Of a stretch of 64,000 bases of DNA, positions 25,595 through 34,387 are shown piece by piece. The translations under genes and the position numbers were made by a program. The notes under the pieces were generated by a model that saw only the letters and a list, made by a program, of their open reading frames with translations, did not search any database and was not told the DNA's origin. Source of the DNA: AEGEAN-183 sp964342745 (GTDB lineage Bacteria; Pseudomonadota; Gammaproteobacteria; Magnimaribacterales; Magnimaribacteraceae); NCBI GenBank assembly GCA_964342745.1, contig CAYFFW010000002.1, forward strand, positions 35,360 to 99,359, given 5' to 3'. Position 1 is the stretch's first letter; each line of letters begins with the position of its first letter.

Positions 25595-26354
25595 AGAATT
25601 TAAATGAGATTTTCTCCATTTTTTTCCCTTCCTTAGAGTATGACTGTTCTGTAACTTGATAATTACCTTTTTTGTCTATGGTTAAGACTGTTGTGCACCT
25701 GGTTCCATAAACTCTTGATTTAATAAATCTATAAGGTATCTCTTCATGCTCGTTTCTCTTAAATCCTTCTGTATCAAGGTCTGATAAATCTCCTAGATCA
25801 TCTCTCATAAATTTAAAGTAATCCTTTTCTCTTGGTCCTGATTCTATTAATTCTTTAAATCCACCCTTTGCTCTTAAGGACTTACTGGTTTTAGAATCCA
25901 AAAGTAGATTTCCTATTACATGGATCCCAGGCTGGACGGGACCAACTTGTTGAGATCTGTTAGAAAAATAATGTATACCAGCCTTATCCCCTAACAAGAG
26001 ATTAAATCCCGCATAATTATTTTCTTTTATTTCTTTTATGAAATCTTCTGCTGACCGTCCCTTTGAAGAAAGAAAGTTAGTAACCAGTTCTCCTCGTGAA
26101 TTACAATTTTCTTGTTCTAAAATTTCTTTATAGTTAGTAATTGCACCAAACCTTCCGTCTGCTGAAATACCTAACCAAGTACCCCCTGCCCTGAGATCTT
26201 TTCCTGCAAGAATAATGTTCTCTTCTTCCCACCAATGTATATTCTTAGTTGGCCTTTCATAATATTCATCCCTATTAGCCACTAGGACTAAAGAACCAGG
26301 GAAAGATGCATTAGATGAGCTATCTTCTTTAAAAGAAAAAATAATTAAGCACAT
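25581..26354 (-). CDS. NRDE-family (TANGO2-like) protein
   Basis: 257 residues starting MCLIIF with the conserved N-terminal C2 and the family motif VLVANRDEYYERP (N27-E30), then WLGISADGRFGAITNYKE. The family (DUF833, TANGO2) shares an Ntn-hydrolase-like look; in animals TANGO2 is linked to lipid and heme handling, and the bacterial role is unknown. It overlaps rppH at the 3' end. No membrane or signal segment. Confidence 0.87.
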   Translation of the reverse strand: MCLIIFSFKEDSSSNASFPGSLVLVANRDEYYERPTKNIHWWEEENIILAGKDLRAGGTWLGISADGRFGAITNYKEILEQENCNSRGELVTNFLSSKGRSAEDFIKEIKENNYAGFNLLLGDKAGIHYFSNRSQQVGPVQPGIHVIGNLLLDSKTSKSLRAKGGFKELIESGPREKDYFKFMRDDLGDLSDLDTEGFKRNEHEEIPYRFIKSRVYGTRCTTVLTIDKKGNYQVTEQSYSKEGKKMEKISFKFSMDS

Positions 26355-26430
26355 TTCTTAAAAAATCTTTTTTTGTTGTTAATTTCTTGTTCTTATTATC
26401 CTAGCTATAAGCCATAATAGTTCCTCTTTC

Positions 26431-27222
26431 GTGTTAGAACTTTTTTTATACCTTTTACTGGGAATGTTTTCCGGTATTTTAGCAGGACTCTTTGGAATAG
26501 GAGGGGGTATTATTATCATCCCTGTTTTTTTCTCTATCTTTAAGAACATAGTAGGAGTTCCTGATGAAGCATTGGCCCATACAGTCTTGGGCTCTTCGCT
26601 AGGGGTAATTGTATTTAGTTCTTTAGCTTCAACCTACTCACACAATAAGCGTGAAGCAGTTATATGGGAAATACTAAAACTAATTGCTCCAAGTATTTGT
26701 GTTGGAGCCTCTTTGGGGGCTTTAACTGCTAGTTTTATATCTAGTTCTAATCTTCAGGTACTAGTAGCTTTATTTTTAGTTTTGATCTCCATTCAGATGA
26801 TTTTTGAGTTTCCTCCCCCTTCTCAGAATCCTAAAACTAATGTAGTAGGCCCTGTAGTTGTGGGAAGTGGAATTGGCTGGTTATCAGGAATCTTTGGTAT
26901 TGGAGGTGGCGTTTTCTCTGTCCCCTATTTTTATCATAGAGGATTACAAATGACCCAAGCTATAGGATCTTCAGCTGCTTGCGGAATACCTATAGCCATC
27001 TCTGGCTCTATCTCATATATGGTTGTTGGTTCAGATATTGAAAACCTTCCTGAGTATTCACTAGGTTACGTTTACTTACCGAGTGTAATTATAGTAGGTT
27101 TGGCTAGTGCCTGGAGTGCAATAGTTGGTGTCAGGGCTGCACACAGAATAAAACAAAAGAAACTTAGATTGGCTTTTGCATTATTACTAATGATTATGGG
27201 ACTTAACCTCCTTCTAAGATAA
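26431..27222 (+). CDS. TauE/SafE-family membrane permease
   Basis: 263 residues with about eight membrane helices in two DUF81 repeats. Each repeat carries the family motif: GLFGIGGGIIIIPVF near residue 20 and GIFGIGGGVFSVPYF near residue 155. Members export sulfite, sulfoacetate or other organic anions. No sulfur gene is adjacent to specify the substrate. The start is GTG at 26431; a CATAAT -10-like box about 18 bases upstream and no Shine-Dalgarno sequence suggest a very short leader. The DUF4212 gene follows 10 bases downstream. Confidence 0.88.
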   Translation: MLELFLYLLLGMFSGILAGLFGIGGGIIIIPVFFSIFKNIVGVPDEALAHTVLGSSLGVIVFSSLASTYSHNKREAVIWEILKLIAPSICVGASLGALTASFISSSNLQVLVALFLVLISIQMIFEFPPPSQNPKTNVVGPVVVGSGIGWLSGIFGIGGGVFSVPYFYHRGLQMTQAIGSSAACGIPIAISGSISYMVVGSDIENLPEYSLGYVYLPSVIIVGLASAWSAIVGVRAAHRIKQKKLRLAFALLLMIMGLNLLLR

Positions 27223-27232
27223 AATTAAGTAG

Positions 27233-27490
27233 ATGGATTACTACTGGAAAGCTAATCTCAAAATACTAATTTGCCTATTAAGTGTTTGGTTCTTAGTCTC
27301 TTTTGGCTTCGGCATAATACTTTCTGACTGGTTAGACCAGTTTAAAGTTGGTGGCTTTAAATTGGGTTTTTGGTTTGCTCAACAAGGCAGTATTTATGTC
27401 TTCATAATCCTAATTTTTATTTATGTTTATCTGATGGATAAGTTGGATAAAAAGGTTTCGAAAGAAAGAGACCGAAAGGAAGCTCGATGA
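27233..27490 (+). CDS. DUF4212 small subunit of a sodium/solute symporter
   Basis: 85 residues with two membrane helices (about 10-30 and 48-68) and a charged C-terminus. YYWKANLKILICLLSVWF and GFWFAQQGSIYVFIILIF are typical of the small membrane subunit that always precedes a VC_2705-type symporter. Overlaps the symporter start by 4 bases. Confidence 0.9.
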   Translation: MDYYWKANLKILICLLSVWFLVSFGFGIILSDWLDQFKVGGFKLGFWFAQQGSIYVFIILIFIYVYLMDKLDKKVSKERDRKEAR

Positions 27491-29235
27491 CTGTACAAGA
27501 ATGGACCTTCTTAATGGTAGGAATAAGCTTTGCTGTTTATATATTTATAGCTTTTAAATCTAGAGCTCAATCAACCTCTGATTTTTACGTAGCGGGAAAA
27601 GGTGTTAATCCTATAGTTAATGGTATGGCTACAGCTGCTGACTGGATGTCTGCAGCTTCTTTTTTATCCATGGCAGGATTGATAGCCTTTCTTGGTAAAG
27701 ATGGTTCTGTCTACTTAATGGGCTGGACAGGTGGATATGTTTTACTAGCCTTGCTGCTTGCTCCTTATCTTAGGAAATTTGGACAATTTACAGTCCCTGA
27801 CTTTATTGGGGAAAGATATTATTCAAACACCGCTAGAGTGGTGGCAGTATTATGCTTAATTTTTATTTCCTTTACTTACATAGCGGGCCAAATGAGGGGC
27901 GTAGGGATAGTCTTCTCAAGATTTCTTGAAGTTGATATTAATTTAGGGGTTGTTATCGGTATGGGAATAGTTTTTGTCTATGCAGTTTGGGGAGGCATGA
28001 AAGGAATAACTTACACTCAAGTTGCTCAATACACAGTACTTATATTTGCGTACCTTGTTCCTGCAATCTACATATCCATAATTATGACTAATAACCCTAT
28101 ACCTCAAGTGGGTTTTGGGAGCACCATTGCTGGAAGTTCTGAATTCTTATTAGACAAACTAGATAAAGTAACGTCAGATCTAGGTTTTACTGCTTATACA
28201 GAAAATACGAAAAGCAAGATTGATGTCTTCTGTATTACTGCCGCTCTAATGGTAGGAACTGCAGGCCTCCCTCATGTAATAGTAAGGTTTTTTACTGTGC
28301 CTAGCTTTAGTGCTGCAAGAAAATCTGCTGGCTATGCCTTAATCTTTATTGCCCTCTTATATACCACTGCTCCAGCAGTATCTGCATTTGCAAGGATGAA
28401 TTTAATTGACTCCATTCAAGATACTGAATATTCAGAATCACCAAAGTGGTTTCAAAACTGGGAAAGTATAGGTTTAATTGCTTGGAAAGATAAAGATTCA
28501 AACGGCTTAATTAGATATTCCTCAGGAAACGCACTTGAGGGAGTAAAGCCGATTTACTCTGAAGAAAGAGGAAATTCAGGTGAAAGAGTTGTTTTAAACC
28601 AACCAGACCTTTCGAATGAGAATGAGGTTTATATTGATAGAGATATTATTGTTTTAGCCAATCCAGAAATAGCTCAGCTACCTTTCTGGGTTGTAGCTCT
28701 TGTAGCGGCGGGTGGGGTAGCAGCAGCACTGTCAACTGCAGCAGGTTTATTAATCACTATATCTTCTGCTATTTCCCATGACCTATTAAAGAAGACTTTT
28801 ATGCCTAGAATTAGTGAAAAGCAGGAACTTTTGTATAGCAGAATAGCTACTGCTGTAGCCATAGGAATAGCTGGATTATTTGGTATTTATCCTCCAGCTT
28901 TTGTAGCTCAAGTAGTTGCGTTTGCTTTTGGCCTAGCCGCCTCCACTTTATTCCCCGTACTACTTCTAGGTATTTTCTCTAAGAGACTCAATAAAGAAGG
29001 CGCAATAGCAGGTATGTTAGTTGGTTTAATTTTTACTGCTAGTTATATTATTTATTTTAAATTTCTTGCTCCCGAATTGAACACTGCTGAAAATTGGCTT
29101 TTCTCAATTTCTCCTGAAGGGATAGGCTTTATAGGAATGATTCTAAATGTTTCTGTCTCTTTAGGTGTTTCTTCTTTAACTTCTTCACCCCCGAAAGAGG
29201 TTTCTTTAATGGTAGATAGAATAAGACAGCCTTAA
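27487..29235 (+). CDS. Sodium:solute symporter (VC_2705/ActP-like large subunit)
   Basis: 582 residues with about 13 membrane helices of the SSS family. Motifs are DFYVAGKGVNPIVNGMATAADWMSAASFLSM, VWGGMKGITYTQVAQY and GTAGLPHVIVRFFTVPS. A long polar extracytoplasmic insert (about 310-390), absent from classic acetate permease ActP, is typical of the branch paired with DUF4212 proteins. Substrate is probably a short carboxylate (acetate, lactate or related), coupled to sodium. It overlaps lgt by one base. Confidence 0.88.
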   Translation: MTVQEWTFLMVGISFAVYIFIAFKSRAQSTSDFYVAGKGVNPIVNGMATAADWMSAASFLSMAGLIAFLGKDGSVYLMGWTGGYVLLALLLAPYLRKFGQFTVPDFIGERYYSNTARVVAVLCLIFISFTYIAGQMRGVGIVFSRFLEVDINLGVVIGMGIVFVYAVWGGMKGITYTQVAQYTVLIFAYLVPAIYISIIMTNNPIPQVGFGSTIAGSSEFLLDKLDKVTSDLGFTAYTENTKSKIDVFCITAALMVGTAGLPHVIVRFFTVPSFSAARKSAGYALIFIALLYTTAPAVSAFARMNLIDSIQDTEYSESPKWFQNWESIGLIAWKDKDSNGLIRYSSGNALEGVKPIYSEERGNSGERVVLNQPDLSNENEVYIDRDIIVLANPEIAQLPFWVVALVAAGGVAAALSTAAGLLITISSAISHDLLKKTFMPRISEKQELLYSRIATAVAIGIAGLFGIYPPAFVAQVVAFAFGLAASTLFPVLLLGIFSKRLNKEGAIAGMLVGLIFTASYIIYFKFLAPELNTAENWLFSISPEGIGFIGMILNVSVSLGVSSLTSSPPKEVSLMVDRIRQP

Positions 29236-30026
29236 TGTTACTTCCAGAAATAGATCCTATTGCTTTTGCTATTGGACCTGTAGTAGTCAGGTGGTATGGA
29301 ATAACCTGGGCTGCAGCGTTTGGACTCATTTATCTGTTAGCATCTAAAAACCTATCAAAGTTTTCTAAAGATCAACTAGAAAATTTAATGTTTTACGGCC
29401 TATTGGGAGCTGTGATAGGTGGTCGCATCGGCTATATGTTTTTTTATAGTATTGAACAAGTAATATTAAATCCACTGTCTATATTTTATTTCTGGGAAGG
29501 AGGGATGTCATTCCATGGTGGTCTAATTGGTGTACTCTTGGCCTGTTTCATCTTAAGTAAAAGTTGGGGATGTAAGTTCTTTGAAATTATGGATTTTATA
29601 GCCCCTTATGTACCTATAGGTCTTGGGACAGTTAGAGTAGGAAATTTTTTAAATTCTGAATTATTAGGCAAACCTACTGAAATGCCATGGGGTGTTATTT
29701 TCCCTTCTGACCCTCTAGGTCTAGTTAGACATGCTTCTCAACTGTACCAGGCCATTGGTGAAGGAATTATATTTTTATTACTTATGATATGGTTTTCTCG
29801 AAAACCAAAACCACTTATGGCAGTTTCTTCTATGTTTCTTATAGGCTACGGTGTAGTCAGATGTTTAACAGAAATATTTAGAGAACCAGATGCACATATT
29901 GGCTTTGATCTTTTGGGGGCAATATCTAGAGGTCAACTTCTTTCGATTCCAATGATAATAATTGGGCTCATGTTATTATTTTATTCCTATAAAAAAACTC
30001 AAGGAAAGGATGCAGCAATATCTTGA
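29235..30026 (+). CDS. lgt: Prolipoprotein diacylglyceryl transferase
   Basis: Inner-membrane enzyme that transfers diacylglycerol to the lipobox cysteine of prolipoproteins, such as the TRAP binding protein at 55262-56362. The 263 residues have about seven helices, the early VRWYGITWAAAFGLIYLL, GGRIGYMFFY, GGMSFHGGLIGVLLA and the Lgt signature VRVGNFLNSELLGKPT. The order lgt-thyA-folA recalls the conserved lgt-thyA pair of enterobacteria. Its last 17 bases overlap thyA. Confidence 0.95.
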   Translation: MLLPEIDPIAFAIGPVVVRWYGITWAAAFGLIYLLASKNLSKFSKDQLENLMFYGLLGAVIGGRIGYMFFYSIEQVILNPLSIFYFWEGGMSFHGGLIGVLLACFILSKSWGCKFFEIMDFIAPYVPIGLGTVRVGNFLNSELLGKPTEMPWGVIFPSDPLGLVRHASQLYQAIGEGIIFLLLMIWFSRKPKPLMAVSSMFLIGYGVVRCLTEIFREPDAHIGFDLLGAISRGQLLSIPMIIIGLMLLFYSYKKTQGKDAAIS

Positions 30027-30804
30027 TCTAATGAAGCATGTTCGAGAGTCTGGAGCTGAAAAAGGCGATAGAACTGGTACAGGAACTTCTAGTGTATTTG
30101 GATATCAAATGCGCTTTAATCTTGAAGAAGGCTTTCCTCTTATTACTACAAAAAAAATACATCTAAAGTCAATAGTTTATGAACTGTTATGGTTTTTAAA
30201 AGGATCTACAAATATTGATTATCTCAAAGAGCATGGAGTAAGCATTTGGGATGAGTGGGCAGACGAAAGAGGAGAATTAGGCCCTGTATATGGAGCTCAA
30301 TGGAGATCATGGCCCACTCAGGACGGTAATTCCATTGATCAGATTTCTGAGGTAATAAATCAAATAAAAACAAACCCAGACTCAAGGAGACTCATAGTAA
30401 GTGCATGGAATGTTTCTGAGATAGACAAGATGGCATTGCCACCTTGTCATGCTCTATTTCAATTTTATGTAGCTGATGGAAGATTATCGTGTCAGTTATA
30501 CCAAAGAAGTGCTGATATTTTTTTAGGGGTCCCTTTTAATATTGCTTCTTATGCTTTATTAGTTTTAATGATTGCGAAGGTTACAAGATTAAAACCAGGA
30601 GATTTTATTCACACACTTGGTGATGCACACCTATATTCGAACCACTTAAACCAAGTTGATGAACAATTAAAAAGAGAGCCTTTACCACTACCAAAAATGT
30701 ATATAACCAGAGATGTAAAAGATATCTTTGATTTTGAGTACGAAGATTTTTTATTAGAGGATTATGAATCCCACCCTCATATATCTGCACCTGTAGCTGT
30801 CTAG
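30010..30804 (+). CDS. thyA: Thymidylate synthase
   Basis: Methylates dUMP to dTMP using methylene-tetrahydrofolate. The 264 residues from the ATG at 30010 match E. coli ThyA (264) in length and motif: MQQYLDLMKHVRESG, DRTGTGT, LGPVYGAQWR, the nucleophile cysteine in ALPPCHALFQFYV, and CQLYQRSADIFLGVPFNIASYALL. The frame is open upstream to 29962, but those 16 residues are not part of the family. AAGGA just before the ATG lies inside lgt. The oxidised folate is recycled by FolA next door. Confidence 0.96.
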   Translation: MQQYLDLMKHVRESGAEKGDRTGTGTSSVFGYQMRFNLEEGFPLITTKKIHLKSIVYELLWFLKGSTNIDYLKEHGVSIWDEWADERGELGPVYGAQWRSWPTQDGNSIDQISEVINQIKTNPDSRRLIVSAWNVSEIDKMALPPCHALFQFYVADGRLSCQLYQRSADIFLGVPFNIASYALLVLMIAKVTRLKPGDFIHTLGDAHLYSNHLNQVDEQLKREPLPLPKMYITRDVKDIFDFEYEDFLLEDYESHPHISAPVAV

Positions 30805-30805
30805 A

Positions 30806-31297
30806 GTGAAAATTTCTTTAATTGCTGCTTTAACTAAACAAAGAGCTATTGGGAAAGGCGGTAAGATTCCTTGGATAATTAACGAAGACTTAAGATTTTT
30901 TAAAAATAAAACTAATGGTCTTGCTTTGATAATGGGGAGAAAAACTTTTGAGTCCATTGGTAGGCCCCTACCAAATAGGAAAAATATTATTATGACGAGA
31001 ATGCCAAAGAATATCAGTGGTGTGCATGAAGTAACAAATAAGGATGCAGCTATAAAACTAGCTTCCAGCTTCTCTGATGAAGTGTTTGTTATAGGAGGAG
31101 AGAGAGTTTATGAGGAATTCCTTCCCCTAGCCAACAAGATGTATTTAACAGAAATAGATATTGAAGTTGAGGCAGATACTTATTTCCCAGAGTGGCAGAA
31201 AAGTGATTGGATTGAAGTATCTAGGGAAGATAAAGAGGATCTAAAACAAAAAATAAAGTTTAGCTTTGTAGAATATGAGAGAAGGAAACCTTTATGA
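30806..31297 (+). CDS. folA: Dihydrofolate reductase
   Basis: Reduces dihydrofolate to tetrahydrofolate with NADPH. The 163 residues include ISLIAALTKQRAIGKGGKIPWIINEDLRFFK, with the catalytic aspartate in NEDL, ALIMGRKTFESIG and EVFVIGGERVYEEFL. The start is GTG at 30806, one base after the thyA stop. The last 6 bases overlap the convergent TPR gene. Confidence 0.96.
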   Translation: MKISLIAALTKQRAIGKGGKIPWIINEDLRFFKNKTNGLALIMGRKTFESIGRPLPNRKNIIMTRMPKNISGVHEVTNKDAAIKLASSFSDEVFVIGGERVYEEFLPLANKMYLTEIDIEVEADTYFPEWQKSDWIEVSREDKEDLKQKIKFSFVEYERRKPL

Positions 31298-32749
31298 AGA
31301 AGAGCCCAGACCTAAAGCTTTTCTTTTTAACTGAAGAGCTTGAACTCTTTCCTCTTCGCCTTCAGTATAAGTGATCCATTTTCTGGCCTGGTCTTGAATT
31401 TTCTTTTTCTTCTTTTTTTGTACTTCCTTCTTATCATCTAGTTGTTTTTCAGCTACATCTATACATTTTCTGAAGGACTTGATGGCATCATCCCATTTCT
31501 GATATTCAAAAAGAACCTGACCTAAAAGCATATGCGCACTGGCAGCATCTTTTAATTTACCTTTCTTAATTCCAGACCTTATTGCCTTTTCTGCTTCTCC
31601 AAATTCATCTAAACCAAAATGAACCTGACCGAGGAAAATAAATAGCTCCCCTTCTTTGGATAAGCTAGCTGCTTTTTCATAAGCAGGCTTAGCCTTCGTT
31701 AGTTCTTTTGAAGCATGCCAATATTGAGCTAAAGCTTTAAGTGTTTTCTCTTCTTCTTCAATAAACCCGTTTTCAAAGCCATAAGACATAACTTGCGCCG
31801 CTTTATGTGGGTTCTGATGCATGAACAGTAATTGACCTAATGCTACATATTCTCTTTGCTTATCTAATAATTTGTCTTCATGGGCAGCCTCTAAGGCTCC
31901 TAGTTGGTCTAAAAATTGATCTCTTTGTCCATAAAGGCTAGATAAGCCTACCCAATACCTTTTCTTAGGGAAGTTAACTGCCAATATTTTATAAATAGGT
32001 AAAACATCCAAGTCTTCTTTTAACTCAGTATAAACTGCCATTTTTAGTAAATAATCATTCTCTCTTGCTACTGCCTTTTTGGTTTCTCCTGTTTCAACCT
32101 CTTCACCTTCTTCGTTGATAACAGTTATAGGTATGTCTCTGCTTTCAGCAAGTTCAATAGCTGTTTCTATGTATTTTTTAGCCTTTTTAAAGTCTTCTAA
32201 CTGAAAATAAGCAGTTGCTATAAGTGAGTAACCTTGAGAGCTTGGTTCTTCTTCCTCGCTTATCCAAGCAAGTAAATATTTAACGGATTTCCTATAGTCC
32301 TCTTTAATAAAAGCTAATTGAGCTAGAGAAAATCTAGCTTGATTCTGAAGTTTAAAATCTGCTCCATCTGAAGCCAATAATTTCTCATACTCCCGGATAG
32401 CCATGTCATATTTTTCTTGAGCAAAGTAAATATAACCAAAATACCAATGCATTCTGGCTCTATCAGTTTCACTAAACTTAGGATCAGTTCCAATAACTGC
32501 AAGCATTTCTATAGCCTCTACCCATTGTTCTTCTTCTAAAAAGGGCTGGACAGTTTGTAAGATCTTTTGAGCCTTTTTGCTGGGTAACTTTACTCTCTTT
32601 CTTTTTTTCTTCTTCTTCTTTTCATCTGCAGCTTCTAAGTTAAAACCAGTATATTCAGGGGCTACTTCATTAGTAACTATTGGCATTAAGCTTACAGCCA
32701 GGACCAAAACTAAAGTTTTAAGTAAGAAATTCATAAGCCTTTTATACAT
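31292..32749 (-). CDS. TPR-repeat protein of the TonB2-type cluster
   Basis: 485 residues from the ATG at 32749, with a signal peptide or anchor (about 6-25) and then a lysine-rich low-complexity stretch (DEKKKKKKRKR). About ten tetratricopeptide-like repeats follow (for example WYFGYIYFAQEKYDMAIREYEKLL and LGQVLFEYQKWDDAIKSFRKCI). It is the distal gene of the DUF3450-ttpC-exbB-exbD-tonB unit, the place taken by a TPR protein in Vibrio TonB2 clusters, where it is thought to aid energy transduction. The start is chosen because AAAGG precedes this ATG and tonB stops 10 bases upstream. Confidence 0.82.
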   Translation of the reverse strand: MYKRLMNFLLKTLVLVLAVSLMPIVTNEVAPEYTGFNLEAADEKKKKKKRKRVKLPSKKAQKILQTVQPFLEEEQWVEAIEMLAVIGTDPKFSETDRARMHWYFGYIYFAQEKYDMAIREYEKLLASDGADFKLQNQARFSLAQLAFIKEDYRKSVKYLLAWISEEEEPSSQGYSLIATAYFQLEDFKKAKKYIETAIELAESRDIPITVINEEGEEVETGETKKAVARENDYLLKMAVYTELKEDLDVLPIYKILAVNFPKKRYWVGLSSLYGQRDQFLDQLGALEAAHEDKLLDKQREYVALGQLLFMHQNPHKAAQVMSYGFENGFIEEEEKTLKALAQYWHASKELTKAKPAYEKAASLSKEGELFIFLGQVHFGLDEFGEAEKAIRSGIKKGKLKDAASAHMLLGQVLFEYQKWDDAIKSFRKCIDVAEKQLDDKKEVQKKKKKKIQDQARKWITYTEGEEERVQALQLKRKALGLGSSS

Positions 32750-32759
32750 AAATACCTTT

Positions 32760-33404
32760 TTAAGCACAACCCTCTGGAACATAATCTGGTGGCTTATCTG
32801 GATCTTCGATAATAAAGGTTATTTGATTTAACACACCTGGTACCTCTATGGGCTCACCATCTCTTATTTGAGGTTTGTATTTAAACTTCAAAGCAGAACG
32901 CATAGCAGCTCTATCAAAGATTCCGCTCGGTTGGGACCATACAACCACAGGATCCCTAACTGCACCGACCTTTGTTACTATAAATTCGAGCATTACACAG
33001 CCCTCAATTCCTCTCTCTTGTGCTCTTCTAGGATAAATTGGAGGAACCTTAAAAATAGGCACATAAGACCCGTCAGCAAAAACCCCAGACTTCTTGCCTT
33101 TAAAGTCAAACTTTGGTCTTGGTGTTGCGTTATCTAGGTCTGCAGGTGGGGTCATATCAAATTCAGGAGGCATAGTCTCTGGTGGAGGCTCTTCTTCTTG
33201 AGGTCTTTCTAGATCAGCTAATAATTCAAGCTCTCTTTCAGGCATAGTTACATCAGCTATTCTTATACCCTTTTCATTTAGTTCTACATCCCCGACAGCA
33301 ATTAAGGCCTGCATGAGATAAAAGATTATAAGAGTTAATACAGCCGAGCCTGCAACTATAGTTGTAAGCTTAGTGTAATCTAATTCTGAAAGAGAAAAAT
33401 TCAT
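32760..33404 (-). CDS. tonB: TonB2-type energy transducer
   Basis: 214 residues with one N-terminal membrane anchor (about 16-36), a short acidic/proline-rich spacer (PQEEEPPPETMPPEFDMTPP) and a C-terminal TonB fold. The latter shows PPIYPRRAQERGIEGCVMLEFIVTKVG, FDRAAMRSALKFKYKP and VPGVLNQITF. The short periplasmic spacer is typical of TonB2-class proteins. It transmits proton-motive force to outer-membrane receptors. It follows exbD by 5 bases. Confidence 0.94.
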   Translation of the reverse strand: MNFSLSELDYTKLTTIVAGSAVLTLIIFYLMQALIAVGDVELNEKGIRIADVTMPERELELLADLERPQEEEPPPETMPPEFDMTPPADLDNATPRPKFDFKGKKSGVFADGSYVPIFKVPPIYPRRAQERGIEGCVMLEFIVTKVGAVRDPVVVWSQPSGIFDRAAMRSALKFKYKPQIRDGEPIEVPGVLNQITFIIEDPDKPPDYVPEGCA

Positions 33405-33409
33405 ACTGG

Positions 33410-33820
33410 TTAAAACTTGGGTTCAGAAGCTAGTGAAATAGCGTAAACACCTGCATCTCTTGATTGGTCCATCACCTTAATAATTGCATCAGCTGTTGCT
33501 CTTTCATCAGCTTGGATAACTACAGAACCCTGTGGGTTATCAGCTAATAATTTTGTAACGTTAGCTTTTACTTGTCTCACATCAACTCTTCTGCCATCAA
33601 TCCATATATCATCATTTGCTCCTATGGCAATTAGAATAGCTGCATTGTCTTGAATGTTCGCAGTTTCTGCATCAGGCCTGTTTACTTCTAGTCCCGGCTC
33701 TTTAATAAAGTTAGCAGTAACAATAAAGAAAATTAGAAGGATAAAAACTACATCTAACATAGGGGTTAAACTAATTTCTTCTTCTGCTTCAGTTGCTTGA
33801 CTTATTGGTGATCTTCTCAT
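33410..33820 (-). CDS. exbD: Biopolymer transport protein ExbD
   Basis: 136 residues with one membrane helix (about 18-38) in SLTPMLDVVFILLIFFIVTA. The aspartate in MLDVV is the protonatable residue of the ExbB-ExbD motor. The periplasmic ExbD domain follows (IWIDGRRVDVRQVKAN...VVIQADERATADAIIKVMDQ). It lies between exbB and tonB. Confidence 0.95.
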   Translation of the reverse strand: MRRSPISQATEAEEEISLTPMLDVVFILLIFFIVTANFIKEPGLEVNRPDAETANIQDNAAILIAIGANDDIWIDGRRVDVRQVKANVTKLLADNPQGSVVIQADERATADAIIKVMDQSRDAGVYAISLASEPKF

Positions 33821-33834
33821 AATTATTACCTCTA

Positions 33835-34359
33835 TTATTCAGAAACTAAATATTCTGACAAGAGCTCTTCTTCTCTTTTAGATTTGTTTTTTAAGAATGT
33901 ACTAGCAAATGTTCCTGTAATAGCTACAGAAAGACCTGCCATGGCAGGAATAGTCGATCTTGAAACTCCTCCAGCCATCGCCTTTGCATCTCCCCCTCCT
34001 GTTACTGCAAGCAAGTGAAAAACTTCTATCATTCCAGTAATTGTTCCAAACAAACCTAAGAGTGGGGCGACTCCTACACATAACTTAATCAAAGTTAAAT
34101 TCGTATTTATCTTTGAGGAAGTTTGAGAAATCAACATCTCTCTAATTGCTTTAGAGTTCCAGGTTTTTTTATCTTTCCTCTTGCTCCAATCCTCGACAGC
34201 AACATCAACATTTGATTGATGGTTGAATCTGAAGTACCAAATTCTTTCAAAAATGAGAAACCACATTAGAAAGGCTAATAGCCCTATGTAATACAAAACA
34301 AAACCACCCTGTTGCATAAAAGTAAACAGGGCGTCTGCGGCATCATAAAAGAAGAACAT
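33835..34359 (-). CDS. exbB: ExbB/TolQ-type proton channel subunit
   Basis: 174 residues with three membrane helices (about 14-34, 85-110, 125-150). The family signature is CVGVAPLLGLFGTITGMIEVF followed by GGVSRSTIPAMAGLSVAITG. It is a short ExbB of the TonB2 class and sits beside a second, longer MotA/TolQ/ExbB protein (TtpC). ExbB and ExbD form the inner-membrane motor. Confidence 0.94.
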   Translation of the reverse strand: MFFFYDAADALFTFMQQGGFVLYYIGLLAFLMWFLIFERIWYFRFNHQSNVDVAVEDWSKRKDKKTWNSKAIREMLISQTSSKINTNLTLIKLCVGVAPLLGLFGTITGMIEVFHLLAVTGGGDAKAMAGGVSRSTIPAMAGLSVAITGTFASTFLKNKSKREEELLSEYLVSE

Positions 34360-34387
34360 GATCTACCAGTCTCCTAAATCAGTTAAT

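Noticed and set aside
29962..30009. thyA start at 29962
   Set aside because: ThyA homologues begin MQQYLDLM; the 16 residues before it are the lgt frame read out of phase.
32750..32782. Longer start for the TPR protein
   Set aside because: It would begin inside tonB; the ATG at 32749 has AAAGG and lies just after the tonB stop.
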